Below the pieces are notes generated by a model. It did not search any database and was not told the origin of the DNA. It saw only the letters and a list, made by a program, of their open reading frames with translations. From Ascoidea tarda (nom. inval.) (Eukaryota > Ascomycota > Saccharomycetes > Ascoideales > Ascoideaceae), in NCBI GenBank assembly GCA_030560485.1, contig JAKTTS010000242.1, positions 1 through 22,774 of the forward strand: a stretch of DNA of 22,774 bases. The letters are read 5' to 3'. How positions within the stretch are numbered: position 1 is the stretch's first letter; the number at the start of each line of letters is the position of its first letter. Position numbers and translations under genes: made by a program. Shown here in pieces: positions 9,112 to 18,700 of this stretch.

Positions 9112-12100
9112 TTACTGCAAGTACCGGCTGAGACTTCGGGCAACACGCGAGACCCTGTTTTCGTCGTCAGGACCGGGCTCCGACAGATCAGTCAGCGGCA
9201 CATGCTGAACCTGCTGCTGCACTGTTGGGGGCGTCTCAGTGCTGATGAAAATGCCGACGCCGCTGATGGAAGTGTCGATTCCGTTGGCGACAGTGCTGCC
9301 GGTGCTTCTCGTCTTGATGCGGCACGCCGACCCTATGCTGCTGGAGCTTCTCGCACTGCTGTCATCGCCAGGCTCTGTTTGAATGGCATCGTCTCCAGTG
9401 GTGGCGCTGGAGGATGTCCCTGATATTGCTGCAACATTTAAGTCACAGTACTTGTTCAACGATGTGGAGATGTCAGTTCTGTTGTCTGAGTTGATCACGC
9501 CGCTGATGTTGGTGTTTGTGCTGCTGTTGATGGTTACTGCTTTCGTTATGGGACCTGACATGCTATGTGTTATTACAGGCATCAGAGGAGGTTCATTGAC
9601 CTCATCTTCAGCATGGTTTCTATGTTCACCTGGGAAATATCTTCTGTTGAACTCCAATCTATGATGGTTGGTACCACCTGTGTTTATCCTCGCTGTTGCT
9701 GGAACTGCTACCGCCATTGATGTTGAAATGATAGGCTGTGCTCCTGTGATCGCATTTGTCATTGAAAATGGAAGCAACACAGAGTTTGAGACCATTGTTG
9801 GCAATGTGTTGGGTTGGGAGCTTAGAGACATGGTGGGAGACTTGCAAAAGGATGAATGCGACATGATTGAAGAAACAGTGGAGTTTCCCAAGGAGGTGGA
9901 CGCTGATAACTTCGCGGCGGATAACCTGGGTCGAACGTAGGTGTTGACCAAACTGTTGTTATGATCTGGAGAATTGAAGTTGCTAACCTCCACTTCATTT
10001 TCGTTGTCTATTTGGTTTATTGAATTGTGAGTTTTGGATAATCTGTTGACATTTCTAGATGCAATCAAATCATTGATTTCCTTATACTCTTTTGCTTCTA
10101 TATTTTCATTAATGTTTTCAGGAATGGTGTAAAACTCCTTTGAAATTAAAATGTCTTTGTCTTTATTGTAGGCAAGATTGTTGTTGAGGTGTGAAAGGTT
10201 ATCTTCCAGTTGAAAGTCTTCCTTTTTTTTGCCTTGTGATTTCAGAAGCGAGTCTATGTGAGTATCGTTGTTATTGAAAATTTGGGAGGAGGATAGATTG
10301 TTTAGATCTATGATATTTGATTCATTTGATAGAGTTGATTGGATTGAGATGGAATGTGTGTCGTTATGGCTAGGTTCTAGTATTATTATGTTGCCACTAC
10401 TCTGGTCGCTAAATGAGTTATTATCAATGTCAATCTGAATCTCATCATTGGTATGATTATTGTTATTATTATCATTATTATCAATCTCATTACCAATCTC
10501 ATTACCAATCTCATTACCAATCTCATTACCAATCTCATTGTTATTATCATTATCAACTATATTGTTGTTGATGCTATTCTGAATATTTGAGGAATTTGAT
10601 TTCTTTTTTACAAGTTGATTTAGGTTTTTTATGGGAGATTTTTTAAGATTCAAGTCAATTGAATGAATTGAATGAATTGAATGGCTAGAAGGGAATTGAT
10701 CGTTATCATCAGAATCTAGAAGGGGGTTTTCCAAGTAATTTGGATCGGGATAGAAAGAATCTTCTATATCAGTTTGGTTTATGCTTCTGTCATCGTCGGA
10801 AGTGTAGGTTGGTTGGTTTAGGGGATTATTGATTGAATTGCTGGTATTGATGTTGGCGTTGGCGTTGGCGTTGGCGTTGATGTCGATGTACTCTGTGTCA
10901 TTTACGTTTAGTAGTTCTTGGTTTATGACTGAAGCGCTGAAAGGGTTGTTTAGTTGGGACATTAGTTTTGATAATAGAGGATACTGTGATTTGTTGATTG
11001 AATTCTTCGAAGATAGTTTTTGGAGAGAATCATTTTTGTGAGTAAATAAGTTTTTTTCTATAAAGGTTAGAGTTTTAACAAGGTCTAGAATCGAGTCGTT
11101 GGATAGTTCTATTAGATTGGATAGTTGGGATAGGTTTGAGGTGATTTGAGAGAAATTGTTTTTGAGGATGGTGTTGATGTTTGTGTTTATGTTGAAGTTT
11201 ATATTTTTGTATTCCAGCGAATCTTCGATATTATCAGGTATGTCAAAGTTATGAGGATCAGATGTATTGTTGGCACTATTAGTTGCACTATTAGTTGTGC
11301 TATTAGTTGTACTATTTGTTGCGCTATTAATTGCACTATTAGTTGCACTATTTGTTGAGCTTATAGTATTTGGATTGTTGGTGATTATGTTTATCGATTT
11401 CCTTTTTTTTTTGAATGAAAGATAAGTTGAATTTAAGTTTTTCTGGAGAATAGTAAGCTCATTGAAAATGTGGTTCTTTTGGAAATTGAATAAAAAGTGG
11501 ATTGAGTTGGATAGGTCTTGTTTGTAGTTTGTAGATACTAGCAATAGAGAGTTGACGAGGTTGATGTAGGCTAGGTTTATATCGTCATTTTTGTTTATAA
11601 GATGGTTAAGTTTGAAGTTGTCGATGGTAGGAAGGGAGATGTTGTCTTTGTATTTTCTGTTCAAGTTTTTGTTAAAAGTAAACTGTTGGGGATCGATTGA
11701 AGACAAGTTTTGATTTGAGGTTGAGGTTGAGTCTGAGGTTGATGCAGCTTGGGCATTTGGGTCAGTTGGAATGGTCAGAATTGTGGTGGTGCTGTTAGTA
11801 GAGGCAATGTATGGGTTCTTGTTGGAGTTGTTGAGGGTCGCAAAGGGATTGAAGGTGTTTAGATTGGGAGTGAAATTGGAAGCAGAGCCCAATATTTTCT
11901 TGGACAAGGATGGAGGTGTAGATGCTGGAAAGGAGGAAGAGTCTTTGGGGGAGATGTGGGCTGGAGTGTTGGTGTTCAAGATGTTGAAGAGGTCGTCGTA
12001 GAAGTTCAAGTTCTCTTCGGTGGAGCAGTTGATGGGGTTGGAGCTGACGTTGCTGGTGGAGAGGGCAGGCGAGGCAGAGGCCGAGAGAGAGGCCAACGAG

Positions 12101-12120
12101 GGCAAGCTGAACAAACCCAT
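9112..12120 (-). CDS. Uncharacterised Ser/Asn-rich protein between PIK1 and BNI1
   Basis: An uninterrupted 1002-residue frame from ATG to TAA; I do not recognise the family. Most of it is low-complexity Ser, Asn and Thr. Two stretches look folded and helical: about residues 160-242 (AYINLVNSLLLVSTNYKQDL, HFLFNFQKNHIFNELTIL, ending in basic KKKRKS) and about 300-397 (ITSNLSQLSNLIELSND, DLVKTLTFIEKNLFTHKNDS, YPLLSKLMSQL). Their spacing of hydrophobic residues could suit a helical bundle, for instance a BAR-like fold, but that is a guess. There is no signal peptide and no clear membrane segment. In-frame tandem repeats encode TNSA, EIGN, AN and HSI units. The last 280 residues are more GC-rich than the middle and end in VARSLSRYLQ. 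The length and sustained coding pattern argue for a real gene, transcribed divergently from BNI1. Confidence 0.85.
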   Translation of the reverse strand: MGLFSLPSLASLSASASPALSTSNVSSNPINCSTEENLNFYDDLFNILNTNTPAHISPKDSSSFPASTPPSLSKKILGSASNFTPNLNTFNPFATLNNSNKNPYIASTNSTTTILTIPTDPNAQAASTSDSTSTSNQNLSSIDPQQFTFNKNLNRKYKDNISLPTIDNFKLNHLINKNDDINLAYINLVNSLLLVSTNYKQDLSNSIHFLFNFQKNHIFNELTILQKNLNSTYLSFKKKRKSINIITNNPNTISSTNSATNSAINSATNSTTNSTTNSATNSANNTSDPHNFDIPDNIEDSLEYKNINFNINTNINTILKNNFSQITSNLSQLSNLIELSNDSILDLVKTLTFIEKNLFTHKNDSLQKLSSKNSINKSQYPLLSKLMSQLNNPFSASVINQELLNVNDTEYIDINANANANANINTSNSINNPLNQPTYTSDDDRSINQTDIEDSFYPDPNYLENPLLDSDDNDQFPSSHSIHSIHSIDLNLKKSPIKNLNQLVKKKSNSSNIQNSINNNIVDNDNNNEIGNEIGNEIGNEIGNEIDNNDNNNNNHTNDEIQIDIDNNSFSDQSSGNIIILEPSHNDTHSISIQSTLSNESNIIDLNNLSSSQIFNNNDTHIDSLLKSQGKKKEDFQLEDNLSHLNNNLAYNKDKDILISKEFYTIPENINENIEAKEYKEINDLIASRNVNRLSKTHNSINQIDNENEVEVSNFNSPDHNNSLVNTYVRPRLSAAKLSASTSLGNSTVSSIMSHSSFCKSPTMSLSSQPNTLPTMVSNSVLLPFSMTNAITGAQPIISTSMAVAVPATARINTGGTNHHRLEFNRRYFPGEHRNHAEDEVNEPPLMPVITHSMSGPITKAVTINSSTNTNISGVINSDNRTDISTSLNKYCDLNVAAISGTSSSATTGDDAIQTEPGDDSSARSSSSIGSACRIKTRSTGSTVANGIDTSISGVGIFISTETPPTVQQQVQHVPLTDLSEPGPDDENRVSRVARSLSRYLQ
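10489..10536 (-). repeat. Four perfect 12-base repeats in gene 4 (EIGN units)
   Basis: The plus-strand unit ATTACCAATCTC occurs four times without mismatch and encodes repeated EIGN in gene 4. Perfect identity suggests recent expansion or ongoing slippage. A 12-base period keeps the frame. Confidence 0.9.
10852..10875 (-). repeat. Four 6-base repeats in gene 4 (Ala-Asn units)
   Basis: The plus-strand unit GTTGGC is repeated four times and encodes alternating Ala-Asn in the disordered middle of gene 4. Confidence 0.85.
11273..11356 (-). repeat. Seven 12-base repeats in gene 4 (TNSA-like units)
   Basis: Seven tandem 12-base units close to GCACTATTAGTT, with one to three differences in several copies, encode TNSA, INSA and TNST variants between the two helical segments. 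The divergence between copies makes this array look older than the perfect EIGN array in the same gene. Confidence 0.9.
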
Positions 12121-12215
12121 TGGTGAGAAGCACAGGCAGCAAAGGCAGCAAAAGAAGAGCGCCCTTTATGCCTCTGCCGTGGCGCATGCAGATGTGCAGC
12201 ACAACGCATGTTTTT

Positions 12216-12221
12216 CACGTG
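12216..12221. promoter_or_regulatory. CACGTG E-box about 96 bases upstream of gene 4
   Basis: A perfect CACGTG (Cbf1/Pho4-type core) at a plausible promoter distance from the gene 4 ATG and further from BNI1. The motif is exact; use is inferred. Confidence 0.35.
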
Positions 12222-12535
12222 CGCCCTGTGCTGCCTGTGCTGCGTGGCGCGTGCTTCTGGTGGCGGGTGGCGGTGGGTTGCTTTTTGCCTAACCTCCCGT
12301 CTGGGCCTTTTGCTCTCCTGCTGCTGCCTCTGCTGCTTTTGCTGCGTGGAGGTTTGCCGAGCCCAGCACAACTTTCTTTGCTGCCACCGCTGCTCCTTAT
12401 CGTCCTCCATCTCACAGCTTTCAGTCCAACACACTTCCTATCTTTCCTATCCCATTCCACTGCCCTTTCCAATTCCAACTCCATTTCCAAGTTTAATTTT
12501 ATTTCTAATTCTAATTCGAACTCGAATTCAAGCTC

Positions 12536-12583
12536 AAATTCTAATTCAAATTCTAATTCAAATTCTAATTCAAATTCTAATTC
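12536..12583 (+). repeat. Four perfect 12-base repeats upstream of BNI1
   Basis: The unit AAATTCTAATTC occurs four times without mismatch, preceded by degenerate copies from about 12500. It lies 210-260 bases before the BNI1 ATG, in the promoter or long 5' leader. Confidence 0.9.
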
Positions 12584-12784
12584 CATTTCCAACATTTCTT
12601 ACCTCTCTCTGTTATTTGCTTACCTGTTTATACTTATCTTTCTAACAATAACATTACACTTTTTCTACCTTACTATTTTTACTTTCCTTAATTTCTATTC
12701 ACTTCTCCATTTCGTTTTCTTTCATTTCATCTCTCTTCTTTCAACATAACCTAATTTTCTCTCTTCTCTTCTCTTCTTATATTC

Positions 12785-12796
12785 ATGTATTTATAA
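12785..12796 (+). promoter_or_regulatory. Three-codon upstream ORF (Met-Tyr-Leu-stop) touching the BNI1 start
   Basis: ATG TAT TTA TAA ends at base 12796, which is also the A of the BNI1 ATG, forming TAATG. A ribosome scanning from the cap would meet this ATG first if transcription starts upstream of 12785. Its A-rich downstream context and tiny size would allow leaky scanning or reinitiation. The arrangement is certain; its use is inferred. Confidence 0.55.
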
Positions 12797-15700
12797 TGAA
12801 ACGTTCCAAAGAAATTGGATTTAGCATCGCTAATACCACCAATACTAATCCTAATACTAACACTAACACTAATACTAATACGACAAGTTCAAACTCAAGA
12901 ACTTCCTCTTCCTCTTCCTCTATCTTTTCTAATTTCAAAAAATTATCCTTATCTTCAAAATCAAATAACAATAATACCGCCAATACAAATACAAATAACA
13001 ATAATAATAACAATAATAATAACAATAACATATTTATAAATAGACTAGGTCAAAACTCAATTTTAAATCAACCCGATTCATCTTCAAATGATCCATCAAT
13101 GCCAATCAATAGCACATCTTATCCCAACTACAACAACTACAACAACCTCAACAACCTCAATTTATCAAAAATAAAATCAAATCAGTCTTCCACCCTACAG
13201 CCCTCCAACCTACAATCTGACCAGATCATTTCCTCAAAAAAAAAGAGACAAAACAACCTCAACATAAATGTCTCTCCATCACACTCTCATCATCGCCAAT
13301 CCTCTGACTGGTTTATAACCCATCAAGAACTCAACTCCCTATCTGATTTACACCCAATTCCTACTGGCACTTCCTTTCTCTCCCGAAAACCTCCTCCCCC
13401 TTCCTCCTCCTCTCTATCCTACAGCAATCTCCACCGCCATTCCTCTTCCTTCTCCAACAATTCCCAATCCTCAAGCAATGCCTCAATATCCCTATCCCTA
13501 AACCCTCAACCTCAACTTCAATCTCAACCACAACCACACCTCCAATCCCAAAATATCCTGCCCCAATTCCCCTTGTTCAACCTCGAAATGCCCAAAGATG
13601 AAGAAACAATAGAAAAATTGTTCAACCAGCTAATGGCAAAAAGAGACTTTAAAAGTTTACCTGAACCTGCTAAATTAGAAATGAAAAACTTCTCTCCAGC
13701 AAAAAAATGGATGCTTATCTACCAAGACGCCCTAGGCGACTACAAAAGGCAAGAAAGATTGATATCAAAGGGCTCTCAGAACATGACCCCAGAATCCTAC
13801 GTCCAAAAATTGATGGACAAAAGCATTAACATCAAACAGCTCAATAACCTCTGGATATCCCTAAGAACTGAACCCGTAACTTGGGTTAGAAGCTTTATCG
13901 ATGCCCAAGGCCAAATCGCCCTATCTACCGTTTTACAGCAACTCCACCAAAGACAAAGACTAAACAACCCTCTCTCTGTCGACGAATTTTTAGAAAAGGA
14001 AAACTGCATCATAAGATGCTTGAAGGCTGTTGTAAACTTGAGCATAGGCGCCAACAAGGCCTTAGAATCAAAAATATTTGTAACCGCTATAACAACTGCC
14101 CTCGTATCTCCTAGACTAACAACAAGAAAATCCGTCACTGATATGTTAACCTTCTCAGCTCACTGGATGCCTCCAGAAGGCTACAACCAAGTCCTAAAAT
14201 CCCTATATTCAATAACCTCAAACAACATCTACTCAACTCTAAATTCAAATACCTCAAAAAAAAAAAATTCCGATAAACTCAAAAAATCAAAATTCGACGA
14301 TGATCTAACAAAGAGAAACAGCTTTAAAAAATTCGAAGAATGGTTACATCTAGTTATAAATACTATTGATGGCAGAGGAAAAATGGGCTCACTAGTTGGC
14401 GCAAGTGAAGAAATCAAATCTGGTGGTACCGCTGGCGAAAATCAACTACTAGAATACGCTCTTGCTACAATGCTACTAATAAACACAATTGCTAATGGCG
14501 GCGAAGACCAGAAATTCAGAACTCATATAAGAGCTCAATTAAGATCTGGTGGTTTAAATCTTTTATTCAACAAACTAAAAAGTCTTGATTACGAATTGAT
14601 AACAGAACAAATAAGAAAATTCGAAGAAAATGCTTCCCTGGATTACGAATCCCTATTAAGAAATGATAATTTCGATGAAACGATCAACATGGAAGACCCA
14701 ACAAGCCTAATATCAAATATATGGAAAAAAGTTAAAGGCACAGAAGCTGAAGGCTACTTTTTATCAACTGTTCAACACATTTTTTTGGCTCAAGCTGACC
14801 CGCTAAAATCAAAAAATAATCCAGAATTCACAAGATCTTTTAGATTAATCGATGGCATAATTTCTGGAATTTCAATGCATTCGTCGAATGATGAAACTAC
14901 TGTAAATATAGCAATTCAGCGGTTATTTTCGAGTTTGCAAACTGACGAAATAGCCAGAAGAGCTCTTTTAGAATTAAAAGAAGCGAACAAAAAAACAGAA
15001 CTTGCAGTCGCCGAAAGAGATGAATTAGATCGCCAACTCTCCTTGGGTTCCGAAGGAATGATTTCAAAACTTAAAATCGAACTAAAAGCTCAACAAGAAA
15101 TTATAAGAAAACAGCGTGAAATGAATGAAAGAGTATCAGGTGAATTGGATGATTTAAAAAGACAACATTTAAGAGAAAAACAAGAACAGGAACTAGAAAT
15201 GAGGGAACTCTTGATTCTGATTAATAATACCGGTGATGGAAAAACTCCCTTGACCGACGAAAATATCTCAAAGAAACAAATTATAAAAATGATTCAAGAA
15301 AATCTTACTAAAAATAAGAGCAATTTGAAAAAACAAACAAGAAAATGGGGAAACTCTGTTGAACCAAGCTCAAGATTGAGAAATTTAAGAGATAAAATGG
15401 ACTCTCTTGAAAATGAAGCATGGCAACTACAAATGGTCGATTTTCCGGAACATGAGACTCCTACAACTCCCATAGCTCCTGTATCGATAGTAATAAATCA
15501 GGTTTCAACCCCAGAAAAAAAACCAAATCGAAAATTTTCTTCTCCAATACTCTTACCTAAAGATAAATCATCCAATAAACCAACGCCCACGACAAAAGAA
15601 CTTGAAAGTGACTTAGACAGATTGACTGTCTTGAGGAAAAAGTTGGAATTATTGCAAAAAGATTCTAACGATATTATAAAATATAGTAGCAAACTTGAAT

Positions 15701-18700
15701 ATGAAAAATTACTTAAAAAGAAAAAAATGATGGCATTCGATAGACTTAAAGAGTTGCAAAGCAACTTCTCTGACTTTAAGCTTGATTTTTCATTGGATGA
15801 AATTACATCACTAGCAGATGAAATAGGGAAAGAACCTCAAAATGTACCTCAGACTATTTCCCCGTTTGAAACCGTTATCAACGTGTCTGAAATACCTAGA
15901 AATGATGCTTTGACATCATCAATTAACGATAAATTACAAGAAGAACTTAATGGTATTGAAAGATTAAGAGAGCAGCTTGAAATCAAATTAAAACTTATTG
16001 ATGAAAGAGAAAAAAGTATGGATGAGCTATTAAAAAAAAAGAAAACTCAAGTTTATATGCAATCAGTTGCCGTTGGAACGTCAGATGATATAGTGAGCTC
16101 AGAAAGCTCAACTACATTGGCTGACGATGCATATGTGGCACCAAATGATAGTTTTGTGGGTGAAAATTCTACGATATTGGATATATTGGAGGATAGATAT
16201 GCTCGAGGTAAAGTTCAAAGCAACAAAACTTCTGTTGTTCGCTCAGATCTGGTTCAAACTTATGTTCTGCCCGATACAACAAGTGATGGTTTTAAAGTTG
16301 ATTTTCTTAAGGAATTGGAAAAAACTGTTTCAAGAGTACCATCAATTGATGAAAACAGTTTTTCAATACAAAACATTAACAAGGTCCTGCTTTTGAAGAA
16401 AAAACCATCCAAGTTGAAAAAACTACTAATTAATGGATCTTCACAAGCAGAATTGGATGAAGAATCTGATGAAGAAGATAATGAATTGGGCATTCAACAA
16501 ATTATTAAAAAAAAGAGGACCAACAGAAAGATCTCCAAAACACAAATTGTCGAAATTTCGTCAGATGAAAACAGTGATACAGAAACGGAAACAAGTATTG
16601 TCAGAAAAGAAAAGCGAAAACCATCAATTAAAATTGACTTAACATCTGAATCACCACCAGTATCACCAAAACTACCACAATTCTCACCATCACTATCATC
16701 TCCATCGTCACCAACTCCTCCACCTGGCACATCTGTTCCACCTATTAACAGTGTGGATGAAAGTCAAAATACCCAAGAAACTATATTACCTCCTCCTCCT
16801 CCACCACCACCACCTCCACCACCTCCACCTCTCCCATCTATTTTCATGAAGCCTCCAGCACCACCTCCACCCCCACCTCCACCTCCATTACCAGGTTTTT
16901 TTTCTGAAATTTCAGCAGGTCCTGGGCCTATTCCTCCTGCACCACCTTTCATTGAAAAATCGCTATACAGAAAATTTCAAATGACTTATGATGTTAATAA
17001 TCCATTCAGTAATTATCCAAGACCAAAAAGAAAGCTTAAACAATTGCATTGGGAAAAAATGGAAAACACAGAAAACTCTTTTTGGGAAGGGCTTGAAACA
17101 TTTAAACTTACTACAGATTTGTATGAGAAGGGTATTTTTGAACAAATGGAAATATATTTTGCTGCTAGAGAAGCAAAAAGAATTGCAAATCGAAATAAAG
17201 TCGACCAAGATAAACTCACTTTTCTTTCTCGGGATATCAACCAGCAATTTAACATTAATTTACATATTTTATCTTCTCGTACTGAAGAGGAAGTTGTTCT
17301 TTCTATTTTGAAATGCGAAAAAATTGTAATGGAGAATAGCAATATCTTGGAATTTTTGGGCCGTGAAGAAATTGTGGAAGTTCCAACAAATCTTGCCAGA
17401 AACCTTGAGCCTTATAGTACTGACTGGTCTAGTGGAAGCGATAAATCTCCAGATAAAGATCCATCTGAACTACAAAGGGCTGACAGAATATACTTGGAAT
17501 TAATTTATAACCTCCAACATTATTGGAAATCAAGAATTAGGGCTTTAACTGTAATAACGACTTTTGAAAAAGACTATCTGGATTTGGTGGAAAAACTTAA
17601 TAAAATTGATTTGGCAGTTGAGAGAGTACAAACATCTGAGAATGTTAAAGGAGTATTTAACATAATTTTAGCTTTTGGTAATTATATGAATGATGCAAAC
17701 AAACAAGCACATGGATTTAAATTAAATTCATTACAAAGATTAAGTGTAATTAAGGATGAAAAAAATAGCATGTCCTTTTTACATTATCTTGAAAAAATTA
17801 TCAGACAAAGTTATCCAAATTTCTCAAAGTTTACTGATGATTTGAATGCATGTGTCGAAATTAGCAAATTGTCTATTGAACAAGTCTCTCTTGACTGCAC
17901 TCAATTTGCCAATTCTATAAAAAATGTGGAAGCGTCTATTGATATTGGAAATTTAAGTGACTCTTCCAAATTTCATCCGGAAGATAGGATTTTATCTAAA
18001 GTTCTACCAATGCTTCCTGAAGCCCATCGAAAAGCTGAATTATTAACCGAGCAGGCCAAGGTTATTTTAGCTGAATTTGATGATTTGATGAAATATTTTG
18101 GAGAAGATTCGTCTGACACATTTTCAAGAAATTCCTTTTTTACAAAATTTTCTTCATTTGTGAATGAGTATAAAAAAGCACAAAAGGAAAATATGAAGAA
18201 AGAAGAAGAACAGAGAGTTTACGAACAAAGAAAGAAAATTCTTGAAATACAGATAGAAAAATCTAAGGCTAAAAATAAAGAGTCAGAGCTGACAATTCTC
18301 GAAGATGATGATTCTATTGCAGTAATGGATAATTTGTTAGAAAAATTAAAAGCTGTTGGGCCACCCAAACAAGATTCTTCTCTGAGAAGAAGAGCTTTAG
18401 CTAGAAAAAAATTGATGGAGAGCCGTAAAACACCCAACGATTCTTTTGATATCAAGGAACAAATTAAAGCCAATTTAACAGGCGAACTTTCAATGTCGTC
18501 AATATCTGAGGAATCTTTATCCCTGCCAAAATTAGAAAATGCAGATGGCTTGCCTGTTAAAACATTGCTGCATTCTGAAAGCCAACCGGATATGACAAAC
18601 AAAGAAGATGTTGGTGCAAGAGCAAGATTGTTATTGCAAGAGTTGAGAGGTGGTAACTTTTCATTAAGTAATGATGATCTATTGAAAAATCAAGATTTGA

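Larger units (their letters stand above)
12121..12795. promoter_or_regulatory. Divergent promoter region between gene 4 and BNI1
   Basis: These 675 bases separate two divergent start codons. The gene 4 side (12121 to about 12430) is GC-rich with many CTG/GCA repeats and holds a CACGTG site. The BNI1 side changes to a strongly pyrimidine-rich strand from about 12430 to 12790, with a 12-base tandem repeat and a CT-rich leader typical of yeast transcription start zones. Open frames through it on the plus strand are low-complexity and end before BNI1 in another frame. Confidence 0.65.

Noticed and set aside
12120-12749. A 209-codon plus-strand open frame with Ser-Asn repeats upstream of BNI1
   Set aside because: It opens at TTG, is built from the CTG-rich and 12-base repeats and then T-rich leader codons, ends before BNI1 in a different frame, and has no recognisable domain. 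Best seen as a leader read as protein.
16764-16952. Minus-strand poly-Gly open frame
   Set aside because: It is the antisense shadow of the BNI1 FH1 proline codons.
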